Assembly: GCF_000964545.1 (NCBI RefSeq)
Contig: NZ_BBVD01000005.1
Coordinates: 248,001-312,000, forward strand
Reading direction: 5' to 3'
DNA: 64,000 nucleotides
Origin: Comamonas thiooxydans
GTDB taxonomy: Bacteria > Pseudomonadota > Gammaproteobacteria > Burkholderiales > Burkholderiaceae_C
Shown: positions 43,556 to 52,021 of the stretch, piece by piece
Layout of the letters: every line of letters begins with the position of its first letter
How positions within the stretch are numbered: position 1 is the stretch's first letter
The notes under the pieces: model-generated
What the model was told of the DNA's origin: nothing
Seen by the model: only the letters and a program-made list of their open reading frames with translations
Databases searched by the model: none
Position numbers and translations under genes: made by a program

Positions 43556-44749
43556 ATGCAATCAGACAACAACACACAACAAAGCCGCAATATGGGCCTG
43601 CTGGTCGCAGCCCAGTCCCTGGGAGGTGCCTCTCCGCCTATCATCATCTCACTGGGCGGTCTGGTCGGGCAGCAACTGTCGTCCAACCCCGCTGCGTCCA
43701 CCTTGCCGGTCAGCATCTACCAGCTCGGGCTGGCGCTATCCACACTGCCGGCCGCCTGGATCATGAACCGCATGGGCCGCCGCGCGGCCTATGTGCTGGG
43801 CGCCGTTCTGGGCGTGATCTCCGGCGTGGTCGCCGCGCAAGGCATTGCCCACAGCGACTTCGTCACCTTCTGCATCGGCACGGCGCTGGCCGGCTTTTAT
43901 GCGGCCTGCGTGCAGAGCTACCGCTTCGCCGCCACCGATATGGTGAGCGAGCCAGCGCAACAGGCCAAGGCCATTTCGCGCGTGATGATCGGGGGGCTGA
44001 TTGCCGCCATCATCGGGCCGCAGGTGGTGATCTGGACGCGCGACGCCCTGCCCGCCACACCGTTTGCCGGCAGCTTCTACAGCCAGGCGGTGCTGGCCCT
44101 GCTGGCCCTGCCCTTGCTCATGGGCCTGCGCCTACAGCCGCCTCAGACCAAAACCGCCGTGGCTGGCGACGCCAGGCCTCTGGGAGAAATTGCCCGCACC
44201 CCCCAATTCGTCGTGGCCTGCGCTGCCGGTGTGGTCAGCTATGGACTGATGGCGTTCCTGATGACCGCCGCCCCCATGGCCATGGTGGGCTGTGGCCATA
44301 GCGTGGGCGAAGCCGCCATGGGCATTCAATGGCATGTGCTGGCCATGTTCGTGCCCAGCTTCTTTACCGGCAAGCTGATTGCACGTTATGGCAAGCGGCC
44401 CGTGACCGCTCTGGGCCTGCTGATGATAGGCGCGGCCGGCGTGCTGGCCTTGATGGGGCTGGATATCTTCCACTTCTGGGGCTCGCTGATTTTGCTGGGC
44501 GTTGGCTGGAACTTCGGCTTCATCGGCGCCACGGCGCTGCTGACCGAGTGCTACCGCCCCTCGGAACGCGCCAAGGTGCAGGCACTCAACGATTTCCTGG
44601 TCTTCGGCACGGTGGCCGTGGCCTCGTTCGGATCAGGGCAGTTGCTGCACAGCGCTGGCTGGAACGGCATCAATATCGGCATGCTGCCCCTGGTAGCCGT
44701 CGTGCTGGTGCTGCTGGGCCTGCACAGCCAGCGCAGGGCAAACGTCTGA
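43556..44749 (+). CDS. MFS transporter
   Basis: A 397-residue 12-helix major facilitator protein. The first loop motif NRMGRRAAYVLGAVLGVISG is the family signature between helices 2 and 3, and the second half has its counterpart in IARYGKRPVTALGLLMIGAAG. ATG 43556 (MQSDNNTQQSRNMGLL) is chosen; an earlier start at 43499 would add a charged tail with no homology that I can recall. A sugar- or drug-type role cannot be told apart. It is divergent from the XAC2610-like gene. Confidence 0.87.
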   Translation: MQSDNNTQQSRNMGLLVAAQSLGGASPPIIISLGGLVGQQLSSNPAASTLPVSIYQLGLALSTLPAAWIMNRMGRRAAYVLGAVLGVISGVVAAQGIAHSDFVTFCIGTALAGFYAACVQSYRFAATDMVSEPAQQAKAISRVMIGGLIAAIIGPQVVIWTRDALPATPFAGSFYSQAVLALLALPLLMGLRLQPPQTKTAVAGDARPLGEIARTPQFVVACAAGVVSYGLMAFLMTAAPMAMVGCGHSVGEAAMGIQWHVLAMFVPSFFTGKLIARYGKRPVTALGLLMIGAAGVLALMGLDIFHFWGSLILLGVGWNFGFIGATALLTECYRPSERAKVQALNDFLVFGTVAVASFGSGQLLHSAGWNGINIGMLPLVAVVLVLLGLHSQRRANV

Positions 44750-45621
44750 AGCCGGCAAGACGATTGCTATCAACATCAGAGCTACTGGCGATTGCTGGAT
44801 AAGCGCATCCGGGTCTTTCCGCATCGAAGTCATTGCATATCAGTCGCAAGGAGCTATTTTTTTGATAAACCCGTATCCGATGCGAATGCGCTCATCCTGC
44901 ATCGGATGGATTGAGCCTGCCCCCACAGCAGACAGGCAGCCAGACTGCCGCCTTGGCGCCTGGCGAACAAACTGCCTCGGCACATGACTGCGGGCTGTCG
45001 AGGATTACCTCAGCCCCATCCCTCAAAGCGGCTACTCAACCCTGGCTCCGACCCTGTCCAAAGTCACGGACCCAACATACCGAAGCAGCCAGGCCAGACA
45101 CCGATAGGCACTGCAAGCTTCTAAAAATGGGTAACGCTCGGGGCACAGTTCAGCGCGCCCCCAAGCCTGCGCCGAGAGCAGCGGCCAGGCAGGAAGCAGG
45201 CCTTCGCAGGCCTGCGCGACTTGCTCAGAAGCTATCAAAGAGCCCAGACACTCAGGCTCCGAGCCCCAAGCCCACGCCTTACAGGTCTCTCGCTCACAAC
45301 CCAAGACCCACCATGCGGCGTGAACCGATCTGCGTCAGCCAGCGCATGAGACCAATGCTTACGCAACCTACAACGGCGTCACATTTGCATCTCATGCGGA
45401 TTAGAAAAATCCTTACGAACTCTCATATTGATAAGCGATTTCTATAGGAATAGTATTTCCACAAAATTAAACAAAAGAATGAAGTTGATAGAAAAATTGT
45501 ATTTAGTCACGTATAGCCCGAATCCTGTGAACACCAGTCAGATGAGCTGAACGCAGCAGACAGCCAGCGTCAACTCTGAGGCCCGAACAGGATTCGCTGA
45601 ACACAGGACTGGAGGTTGACC
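44750..45621. other. About 870 bp without a supported gene; tad operon promoter region at its right end
   Basis: No convincing gene. The longest frame (44911-45447, plus) is rich in Pro, Arg and Ser and is probably chance. The left part holds a palindromic repeat (44768-44867) and another GAAGCTATCAAAGAGC fragment near 45230. The stretch 45400-45535 is strongly AT-rich and probably contains the main promoter of the tad operon. Confidence 0.45.
44768..44867. repeat. Intergenic palindromic repeat element
   Basis: The left arm TATCAACATCAGAGCTACTGG (44768-44788, shown to 20 bases) and the right arm CGCAAGGAGCTATTTTTTTG (44845-44864) are inverted copies with a few mismatches: TATCAA pairs with TTGATA, AGCT with AGCT, and CGC with GCG. 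It belongs to the same family as the elements at 29524 and 58865. Confidence 0.55.
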
Positions 45622-46212
45622 ATGACATCTTCCGAACTCAGCGCAGCATCCGAACTCGTGGCCGCCGTTTTCACCGAGCCGCGTTCGCTGATCCTGTTGC
45701 TGCTTTTGCTGGCAGCCAGCATCAGTGACCTGCGCACACGGCGCATCCCCAATCGCCTGACCTTCGGTGGCATCACCCTGGCCCTGCTCTATGGTCTGCT
45801 GGCCCACCACCCCCATGGCGGCGGCTTTTTCTCGGCGCTGGGCGGCATGGCAGTAGGCCTGGCATTGATGCTGCCTCTCTATCTGCTGCATGCCATGGGA
45901 GCCGGCGACGTGAAGCTGATGGCCATGGTCGGCAGCTTTCTAGGCCCCGCCGCCACCTGCCAGGTTGTGATCTTTGTCTTTATCACCGGCGGCTTGGCAG
46001 CCATCAGCTACGCACTCTGGCATCGCATGGCCGGCAAGCTGCTGCGCAACTCGGCCGAGGCAGTGCAGTTGCTCTACGTCAATGTCGCTGCGGGGATCCG
46101 TCCCGATGCCCGCTCCAACTCGGCGCATTCGGTAGGCACCTTGCCTTACGGCGTCAGCATCGCCCTGGGAACCCTGGCGTTCCTGGTCGCTCGGCAGTTC
46201 ACCTGGGTCTAG
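45622..46212 (+). CDS. cpaA: Prepilin peptidase of the tad locus (TadV/CpaA)
   Basis: A 196-residue inner-membrane aspartic peptidase, first gene of the tad operon. It should cleave Flp pilins and TadE/F-type pseudopilins at the conserved Gly. One catalytic Asp is in SISDLRTRRIPNRLTF (near residue 37), the other in GAGDVKLMAMVG, the standard GxGD motif (near residue 95). GGAGG stands at 45611-45615 before ATG 45622. It is the short, A24A-type peptidase without the methylase domain, as expected for tad loci. Confidence 0.92.
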   Translation: MTSSELSAASELVAAVFTEPRSLILLLLLLAASISDLRTRRIPNRLTFGGITLALLYGLLAHHPHGGGFFSALGGMAVGLALMLPLYLLHAMGAGDVKLMAMVGSFLGPAATCQVVIFVFITGGLAAISYALWHRMAGKLLRNSAEAVQLLYVNVAAGIRPDARSNSAHSVGTLPYGVSIALGTLAFLVARQFTWV

Positions 46213-46244
46213 TCACTTACATCACGGCATAGCGGGAGCCTCCC

Positions 46245-47090
46245 ATGAAAAACCTCAAAGCTTTGGGTCTGTTTATCCTCGCAGCGCTGGCCAGTCTGGC
46301 AGCGGCTGTCTACGCCGCCAACTGGGTGGCCCAACGCGGCAGCCTGGACGCCGACAAGGTGGTTGTCGCTGCCACCGACATTCCACTGGGCGGCAAGATT
46401 TTGCCGAACATGCTGAACACGGTGGACTGGCCGCGGGGCTCCATACCCGATGGCGCATTCCATGACATGCAACAGCTGCAGGATCGCGTCGTCAAGGTCG
46501 GCGTGCTGCGCGGCGAAGCCGTGCTCGAAGGCAAGCTGGCCCCCGTAGGCACCAAAGGCGGACTGGCTGCCGTCATCGCTCCGGGCAAGCGGGCCATGAC
46601 GGTACGCGTCAACGATGTGGTCGGTGTTGCGGGCTTCGCCCTGCCCGGCAACTACGTGGATGTGGTGGTCAATGCCCAGCAGGAGCAGAACGGCAAGACA
46701 GAAGAGTCGCGCCAGATCAGCAAAACCGTGTTGGAGAACGTGCTGGTTCTGGCCGTGGCCCAGGAAGCCGATCGTGACGAGACCAAACCCAAGGTGGTGA
46801 GCGCCGTCACCCTCGAGCTGAGCCCGGAAGATGCCGAGAAACTCGATCTTGCACGCAGCGTGGGCAATCTTTCACTGGTGCTGCGCAACCAGATTGACAA
46901 AGATCCCACCAGCACTGCAGGCATCACCAAGCACCAGCTGTTTGGAACACCAGAGGCAGCCCCTGCACCGGTCAAGGTCGCAGCTCCTGCCAAACCCGTG
47001 ATGCAGCGAGCCAGGCCCGCACCCCAGGCTTCGACAGCCACCTGTGTCGAAGTGATCCAGGGCGGCGCTCGAACTCTCAACTGCTTCTGA
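46245..47090 (+). CDS. cpaB: Flp pilus assembly protein CpaB/RcpC
   Basis: A 281-residue periplasmic protein with an N-terminal membrane anchor (ALGLFILAALASLAAAVYAANWV) followed by an SAF/beta-clip domain (VVVAATDIPLGGKILPNMLNTVDWPRGSIPDGAF). The later GGLAAVIAPGKRAMTVRVNDVVGVAGFALPGNYVDVVV segment is the family core. CpaB/RcpC associates with the secretin at the outer membrane. It lies between the prepilin peptidase and the secretin, a usual tad order. The C-terminal tail ends in a Cys-x(10)-Cys pair (TCVEVIQGGARTLNCF). Confidence 0.92.
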   Translation: MKNLKALGLFILAALASLAAAVYAANWVAQRGSLDADKVVVAATDIPLGGKILPNMLNTVDWPRGSIPDGAFHDMQQLQDRVVKVGVLRGEAVLEGKLAPVGTKGGLAAVIAPGKRAMTVRVNDVVGVAGFALPGNYVDVVVNAQQEQNGKTEESRQISKTVLENVLVLAVAQEADRDETKPKVVSAVTLELSPEDAEKLDLARSVGNLSLVLRNQIDKDPTSTAGITKHQLFGTPEAAPAPVKVAAPAKPVMQRARPAPQASTATCVEVIQGGARTLNCF

Positions 47091-47123
47091 TCTTCTACTC
47101 GCAACAACTCAGAGAGGTCGGCC

Positions 47124-48725
47124 GTGCAACACCATCACCTATACATAGCAGCTAGCATGCTACTCGCCAGCTCAGCGCCTGTGCTGGCCCAATCTGCGGG
47201 CACGCCTGCTCAGCCCGGCCCTGTGGCTGCGGCGGCTCCCGCAGCTCCTCGCACCACCCTGCCCGCCAGGAATTGCACGGCCATCCGCACGGAGGATCCG
47301 ACCACGGTCACTCTGGGAAAATCCGTGGTCATTCCGCTGAGCTCGCCCATGGCGCGCATCCTGGTCAGCGGCCAGACGCCCGGAGCGGGCCAGGCAGCAG
47401 CGCCCATGGCCGCTAATGCCCAGCCGCAAATGCAGAACGGCATGGGTGATATCGAGGTCCAATTGCTCAGCCCGCGAGACCTGTTCTTTCGCGGCCGCAA
47501 GTCGGGCTCCATGAACGTCATCCTGCAAAACGCCCAGGGTGCCTGCTTCATCAAGGACGTGATTGTCACCATGGACCCGGGGCCGCTGCAAACCAAGCTC
47601 AGCGAGCTCATGCCCGAGGAACGCAGCATCCGCGTCCAGGGCGCCGACAATGCCCTGGTCCTGAGCGGAGAGATCAGCAATCCGCTGCGCCTGGACGATG
47701 TGGTGACGCTCGCCGGCGCCTACAGCGACAGCAAGAAAATCGTCAACCTGCTGCGCACCACCTCGCCCCACCAGGTGATGCTGGAGGTCAAGATTGCCGA
47801 GGTCAGCAAGACATTGCTCGACAAGCTCGGTGCCAGTCTTGCGGGCCAGCGCATCACCAGCAATGGCATGAATACATTCTCCATCGCCTCCAACTTCCTG
47901 AGTGGCGGCGGCGGGCTGCTGAGCGCCATGCGCATAGGCAAAGGCTCGATCAGCATTGACGGCCAAAAAGACGACGGCCTGGTGCGTATTCTGGCCGAGC
48001 CCAACATCATGGCCATCAGCGGCCAGCAGGCCAGCTTTCTCTCGGGCGGCAAGATCTTTATTCCCGTGGCACAGAGCAATACCACTGGCGTGCCAGTGAT
48101 GACGCTGGAGGAAAAAGAGTTCGGCATCGGCGTCAAGTTCACACCCACCGTGCTGGGTGGCTCGCGCGTCAATCTCAAGCTGGTCTCAGAAGTGTCCGAC
48201 CTGTCTCAGACAGGCTCACCCTTCACCGCCATCAATGGCGTCACCTCCGTCATTCCCTCGCTTTCGGTGCGACGCGCAGACACCACGGTGCAGCTCAATG
48301 ACGGGCAAAGTCTGGTCATTGCCGGTCTCATCAAAAACAACATCACCGAGGCCGTCAAACGCTTTCCGGGACTGGGGGAAATACCGGTTCTCGGCGCACT
48401 GGCTCGCAGCACCGAGTTCCAGACCGATCAGACCGAGTTGATGTTCATCATCACTCCGCGCCTGGTGCAGGCACTCGCAGAAGCACCCAGAGTGCCCACC
48501 GACAACCATGTCCCGCCCTCACGCGCCGAGGTCTATCTCAACGGTGCGCTGGAGAGCTCCAAGCCCGCGTCAGCCGCGAAGACTGCGCCCGCCGCAGCCA
48601 TGCCGTCCGGCACTGCAACCCCAGCTCCGGCACCTGCCCCGGTAGCAGCACCTCAGGAGCTGCAACCGCAAGCACCGGCCGAGCCCTCAGTTGACCGTCC
48701 CGCCCCCCTGAACCCGCCCACCTGA
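47124..48725 (+). CDS. cpaC: Flp pilus secretin CpaC/RcpA
   Basis: A 533-residue secretin that forms the outer-membrane pore for the Flp pilus. It begins at GTG 47124 behind AGAGAGGT. After the signal peptide (IAASMLLASSAPVLAQ) come a pilus-specific N-domain (KSVVIPLSSPMARILVSG), a BON-like stretch (GADNALVLSGEISNPLRLDDVV) and the secretin core with VMLEVKIAEVSKTLLDKLG and PSLSVRRADTTVQLNDGQSLVIAGLIKN...PGLGEIPVLGALARS. The C-terminal tail is Ala/Pro-rich. GTG instead of ATG at this start is unusual among the operon's genes and may limit its amount. Confidence 0.93.
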   Translation: MQHHHLYIAASMLLASSAPVLAQSAGTPAQPGPVAAAAPAAPRTTLPARNCTAIRTEDPTTVTLGKSVVIPLSSPMARILVSGQTPGAGQAAAPMAANAQPQMQNGMGDIEVQLLSPRDLFFRGRKSGSMNVILQNAQGACFIKDVIVTMDPGPLQTKLSELMPEERSIRVQGADNALVLSGEISNPLRLDDVVTLAGAYSDSKKIVNLLRTTSPHQVMLEVKIAEVSKTLLDKLGASLAGQRITSNGMNTFSIASNFLSGGGGLLSAMRIGKGSISIDGQKDDGLVRILAEPNIMAISGQQASFLSGGKIFIPVAQSNTTGVPVMTLEEKEFGIGVKFTPTVLGGSRVNLKLVSEVSDLSQTGSPFTAINGVTSVIPSLSVRRADTTVQLNDGQSLVIAGLIKNNITEAVKRFPGLGEIPVLGALARSTEFQTDQTELMFIITPRLVQALAEAPRVPTDNHVPPSRAEVYLNGALESSKPASAAKTAPAAAMPSGTATPAPAPAPVAAPQELQPQAPAEPSVDRPAPLNPPT

Positions 48726-48739
48726 ACCGGAGGCAAGCC

Positions 48740-49069
48740 ATGATCGAACGCAGCATCCTATTTCCCGTGGCCCTCGCCGCCCTGCTGGCGGGCTGCGGCA
48801 GCACAACCCCTCACTACGACGCTCGTTTTGGCGAGGCTGTGCGCACCGCCCGCATGCAGATGACCCTCAACCCTGAAGCCGGCAAGACTCCTGGCGTCGG
48901 TGTTGATGGAGCCACCGGCATGGACGGTCGAGCCGCAGCGCACACCATGGAGCGCTACGAGCGCAGCTTCAAAACGCCACCGCAGGCAGTCAATGTCATC
49001 AATATTGGCGGCTCGCTGACCGGCAACCAAAGCGGCGGCGCAGGAGGAGGCAGCGGCGGTACGCCCTAG
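48740..49069 (+). CDS. Small tad-locus lipoprotein
   Basis: A 109-residue protein with lipobox ALLAGCGS. The mature part contains a conserved-looking pattern: ARFGEAVRTARMQMTLNPEAG, GMDGRAAAHTMERYERSFKTPP. Similar small lipoproteins lie downstream of the secretin in Burkholderiales tad loci, probably assisting the secretin, in place of the CpaD/RcpB protein. The C-terminus is Gly-rich. It starts 14 bp after the secretin stop behind GGAGGCAAGCC. Confidence 0.75.
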   Translation: MIERSILFPVALAALLAGCGSTTPHYDARFGEAVRTARMQMTLNPEAGKTPGVGVDGATGMDGRAAAHTMERYERSFKTPPQAVNVINIGGSLTGNQSGGAGGGSGGTP

Positions 49070-49240
49070 TCCCTGGAATCTCCAGATCTCAGTTCATCAG
49101 TTCATCAGTTCCACACCATTGAATTTGAAAGGAGAGCAGATCGCATCGCGGCCTTGCACGCCACTTGCCGCCGGCCCTGCAAACCGGCCTCCAACCCGTG
49201 TAGATGTTTTCGATCCGTTACTCACTTTAGAGGTATCACC

Positions 49241-49450
49241 ATGAACAGCATCGCTCAGCAATTTGGCCATTCCCTGCAATCCTTTGTCCAGGATGAAGAA
49301 GGTGCGCAGATCATCGAATACGCGCTCGTCGTAGCCGTAGTGTCCATCGGACTGATTCTTCTGATGAAGTCTTCAATCAGCAACGCTCTCTTCACTGATT
49401 GGCTCACTAAAGTCAAGGCTTGCCTGACCAACTCGGCTAGCTGCACCTGA
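49241..49450 (+). CDS. flp: Flp-type pilin, copy 1
   Basis: A 69-residue Flp prepilin. The leader ends at Gly21 of DEEGAQIIEYALVV; the pattern G-x(4)-E-Y with Glu at +5 and Tyr at +6 is the class IVb Flp processing site, and the mature pilin is 48 residues. A hydrophobic helix follows, then a tail with two Cys (KACLTNSASC), likely joined by a disulfide. It is the first of three near-identical genes spaced exactly 397 bp apart. TAGAGG before ATG 49241 provides the ribosome site. The upstream region 49080-49240 is unlike the spacers between copies, so this is the ancestral position. Confidence 0.95.
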   Translation: MNSIAQQFGHSLQSFVQDEEGAQIIEYALVVAVVSIGLILLMKSSISNALFTDWLTKVKACLTNSASCT

Positions 49451-49637
49451 CTGTATTGAGAGGTAAGCCATGACGGAGCCGCGCTCACTGTCATGGCCAT
49501 TAGCAAAGAACCGATCAAGGCGCATTGGACCATGAAAAACAGCCCGCACTACTGGACCACAACCCGGCACATGCGTGGTTCTGGCGCCGCGCTATAGCGC
49601 CAGCATGGAGTCGTTGACCCAACTTTGAGGTATCACC
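49451..49637 (+). pseudogene. Spacer with relic of the tadG 5' end, copy 1
   Basis: This 187-bp spacer is nearly identical to 49848-50034. From 49532 it encodes MKNSPHYWTTTRHMRGSGAAL and then TAG (49595-49597), followed by CGC CAG CAT GGA. This matches the start of the real tadG at 50322 (MRNHPHLRSKARPMRGSAAQ RRQHG). The homology also extends upstream of the ATG (AAGCCATGACGG against AAGCCATGGCGG). It is therefore the beginning of tadG left behind after flp-tadG duplication, here inactivated by a CAG-to-TAG change. Confidence 0.85.
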
Positions 49638-49847
49638 ATGAACAGCATCACTCAGCATTTTGGCCATTCCCTGCAAGCCTTTATCCAGGATGAAGAAGGC
49701 GCGCAAATCATCGAATACGCACTCGTTGTGGCCGTGGTCTCCATTGGCTTGATCCTGCTAATGAAGTCTTCAATCAGCAACGCCCTCTTCACTGATTGGC
49801 TCACCAAAGTCAAGGCTTGCCTGACCAACTCGGCTAGCTGCACCTAA
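49638..49847 (+). CDS. flp: Flp-type pilin, copy 2
   Basis: A 69-residue Flp prepilin, almost the same as copy 1; differences are Thr5 for Ala, His7 for Gln, and Ala14-Phe15-Ile16 for Ser-Phe-Val, all in the leader. The mature protein is identical in sequence to copy 1 (AQIIEYALVV...FTDWLTKVKACLTNSASCT). It has the same processing site after Gly21 and the same ribosome-binding region (TTTGAGGTATCACC) as copy 3. Confidence 0.95.
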   Translation: MNSITQHFGHSLQAFIQDEEGAQIIEYALVVAVVSIGLILLMKSSISNALFTDWLTKVKACLTNSASCT

Positions 49848-50034
49848 CTGTATTGAGAGGTAAGCCATGACGGAGCCGCGCTAACTGTCATGGCCATTAG
49901 CAAGGAACCGATCAAGGCGCATTGGACCATGAAAAACAGCCCGCACTACCGGACCACAACCCGGCACATGCGCGGTTCTGGCGCCGCGCTACAGCGCCAG
50001 CATGGAGCCGTTGACCCAACTTTGAGGTATCACC
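49848..50034 (+). pseudogene. Spacer with relic of the tadG 5' end, copy 2
   Basis: Second copy of the 187-bp spacer. From ATG 49929 the frame reads MKNSPHYRTTTRHMRGSGAA then LQRQHGAVDPT..., matching real TadG through about residue 28 with one inserted codon. Here the codon at the position of the first relic's stop is CAG, so the frame stays open, enters flp copy 3 in another frame and stops at 50090. It is the older, less damaged form of the relic. A small peptide could in principle be made from it. Confidence 0.83.
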
Positions 50035-50244
50035 ATGAACAGCATCGCTCAGCAATTTGGCCATTCCCTGCAAGCCTTTATCCAGGATGAAGAAGGCGCG
50101 CAGATCATCGAATACGCGCTCGTCGTAGCCGTAGTTTCCATTGGACTGATTGTTCTGATGAAGTCCTCCTTAGGCAGCACCCTCTTCGATGATTGGCTCA
50201 CCAAAGTCAAGGCTTGCCTGACCAACTCGGCTAGCTGCACCTAA
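50035..50244 (+). CDS. flp: Flp-type pilin, copy 3 (divergent mature sequence)
   Basis: A 69-residue Flp prepilin. The leader and the first part of the mature helix match the other copies, but the later part differs: LIVLMKSSLGSTLFDDWLTK in place of LILLMKSSISNALFTDWLTK. The two Cys and the tail are unchanged. As the only copy with a distinct mature protein it may be a minor or specialised pilin. It lies 77 bp before tadG, the position that flp would have had before duplication. Confidence 0.95.
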   Translation: MNSIAQQFGHSLQAFIQDEEGAQIIEYALVVAVVSIGLIVLMKSSLGSTLFDDWLTKVKACLTNSASCT

Positions 50245-50321
50245 CTCTATCCACAGACAAGCCATGGCGGTCGTCTCGTCCGTCATGGCTCTTCAGCCAA
50301 CCACTCCATTCAAAACACATC

Positions 50322-51572
50322 ATGAGAAACCACCCACACCTCAGGTCCAAAGCCCGGCCCATGCGTGGTTCTGCCGCACAGCGGCGGCAGCATGGTGCCT
50401 TTCTGATTACCTTTGCCCTGTTCATGCTGTTCCTGTTGGGCTTTATGGGCATTGCATTGGATTTTGGCCGGCTGTTTATCGTCAAGACCGAACTGCAGAC
50501 GGCCGTGGACAGCTGCGCGCTGGCAGCGGCACGAGAGCTCAACGGCCAGCCTGACGCCATCACACGTGCCCAGAGCGCAGGCATGGCGGCGGGAAACAGC
50601 AACAACGCCAACCTGCAATCCGCCAGCTGGAATGGCGTTGGCAAGATCACCGCCAGCGATATAGGGATCTTTCGCGACAAGACATATGCACAGACTACCC
50701 TCGCCAAAGATGCACGGTATGTCGAGTGCAAATACACCATGAACAGCATCAAGCTCTGGCTGCTGCAAGCCATGGGTTCCTTTACCGGCGATAGCGCCAC
50801 CTGGCCCAATACAGGCACCGTAGGTGCGAGGGCCGTGGCCACACGAAGTGTTGCCCAAAGTTCCTGCCCAATCCCGGTGCAGTTGAAGCAGTCCAAATTT
50901 ACGACCCTCAACAAGGGCGACTGGATCATCGCGCTCAGCAAGTCAGGAAGCAGTGGCAGCGACTTCGGCTGGGCCAATCTGGACGGATCGACGAGCGCTA
51001 CCGAAACATGGGCAGAAATGGAGGGGAAATACTGTAGCTCCGAGTATCCTCCTCTTCCTATCGGCACCAGCGGCGTGAAAACCTCTGTTTTTGAATATTG
51101 GAATCACCGCTTTGGTATTTACAAGGGTGCTCTAAATGCGACCAATGGCCCAACCGTAAGTCGCCCTGATTACACGGGCTATATCTACACCGCCACAAAC
51201 TGGCCCAGCAAGTTCAACGCCTACAACGGCCCAGCTCAAGGCGGCATCCCCAACTTCATAACGCAGCGCCAGTCGTTTACTCCTTGCAGCCCCAGCTGCC
51301 CCATTAATGGGAGCAATGAAACTGCTGTTAGCTCCGCACAACTCCAAAGCTATGGCGCAGACCGCCGCCTTGTACTGACACCTGTCGTGAATACCTCAGG
51401 CAATGTGGTCAATTTCGCCTGCATGCTGATGCTTCAGCCAATTTCCAATCCGATCAAAGAGGACATTTATCTCGAGTTCCGAGGCAACGCCAGCGATCTC
51501 GACAGTCCCTGCACCACCACCGGTCTGGCAGGCGGAACAAACGGCCCTTTGGTACCCGTCCTTGTAAGGTGA
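50322..51572 (+). CDS. tadG: TadG-type pilus assembly protein
   Basis: A 416-residue protein with an N-terminal pseudopilin-like helix (GAFLITFALFMLFLLGFMGIALDFGRLFIVKTELQTAVDSCALAAAREL), the usual TadE/TadG core. It has no von Willebrand A domain and is rich in Ser, Asn and Cys after residue 150, so the large extracellular part may be disulfide-linked. The prepilin-type Gly is present but no Glu at +5, so it may not be cleaved. ATG 50322 is preceded by weak RBS sequence. Its first 28 codons are those found as relics in the flp spacers. It overlaps the next gene start by a few bases. Confidence 0.85.
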   Translation: MRNHPHLRSKARPMRGSAAQRRQHGAFLITFALFMLFLLGFMGIALDFGRLFIVKTELQTAVDSCALAAARELNGQPDAITRAQSAGMAAGNSNNANLQSASWNGVGKITASDIGIFRDKTYAQTTLAKDARYVECKYTMNSIKLWLLQAMGSFTGDSATWPNTGTVGARAVATRSVAQSSCPIPVQLKQSKFTTLNKGDWIIALSKSGSSGSDFGWANLDGSTSATETWAEMEGKYCSSEYPPLPIGTSGVKTSVFEYWNHRFGIYKGALNATNGPTVSRPDYTGYIYTATNWPSKFNAYNGPAQGGIPNFITQRQSFTPCSPSCPINGSNETAVSSAQLQSYGADRRLVLTPVVNTSGNVVNFACMLMLQPISNPIKEDIYLEFRGNASDLDSPCTTTGLAGGTNGPLVPVLVR

Positions 51573-51577
51573 ACCTC

Positions 51578-52021
51578 ATGCGCAAATATCAGCATCAACA
51601 ACAAGGGGCAGCGCTGATTGAGCTGGCGCTAAGCATTCCTTTCATGATCATGCTGAGCATGATCGTCATCGAGTTCGGCCGTGCCCTTTACGAATACAAC
51701 ACGGTGACCAAGTCGGTACGCGATGCTGTGAGGTATCTTTCCGTGCAGATGCCAAACACCCTGTGTGCCAATGCGCAGAACCTTGTGGTGTACGGCACAA
51801 CTACTACGGGCACCCAACCCCTAGCCCCCGGACTCAAGACCAGCGCCGTGAGCTGCAGCTGGCAGACCACAGGTGCACTTCCGCTGATCAATACCGTCAC
51901 CGTCACCGTTACCGGGTACCACTTCACGTCACCGGTGTCCGGCGTGTTCGGCCTGCAGCTGTTCACCAACGGCGGTATCAACTTCGGCAATATCACCGCC
52001 ACGATGAGGACGCTGACATGA
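51578..52021 (+). CDS. tadE: TadE-like pseudopilin
   Basis: A 147-residue minor pilin. The processing motif G-AALIE, with Glu at +5 after Gly10, heads the hydrophobic helix ALIELALSIPFMIMLSMIVIEFGRALYEYNTVTKSVRDAVRYL, diagnostic for TadE. A GTG nine bases upstream (51569) overlapping the tadG stop is a possible alternative start, but ATG 51578 fits the AAGGTG ribosome site. It overlaps the next gene by 4 bp (ATGA). Confidence 0.9.
   Translation: MRKYQHQQQGAALIELALSIPFMIMLSMIVIEFGRALYEYNTVTKSVRDAVRYLSVQMPNTLCANAQNLVVYGTTTTGTQPLAPGLKTSAVSCSWQTTGALPLINTVTVTVTGYHFTSPVSGVFGLQLFTNGGINFGNITATMRTLT

Noticed and set aside
44911..45447. 178-codon plus-strand frame in the gap before the tad operon
   Set aside because: Biased composition (Pro, Arg, Ser, Thr), no ribosome site and no recognisable domain; probably chance.
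49241..50244. Regularly spaced repeats resembling an array
   Set aside because: The 397-bp period is gene duplication (flp plus spacer), not CRISPR; no short repeats with unique spacers are present here or elsewhere in the window.
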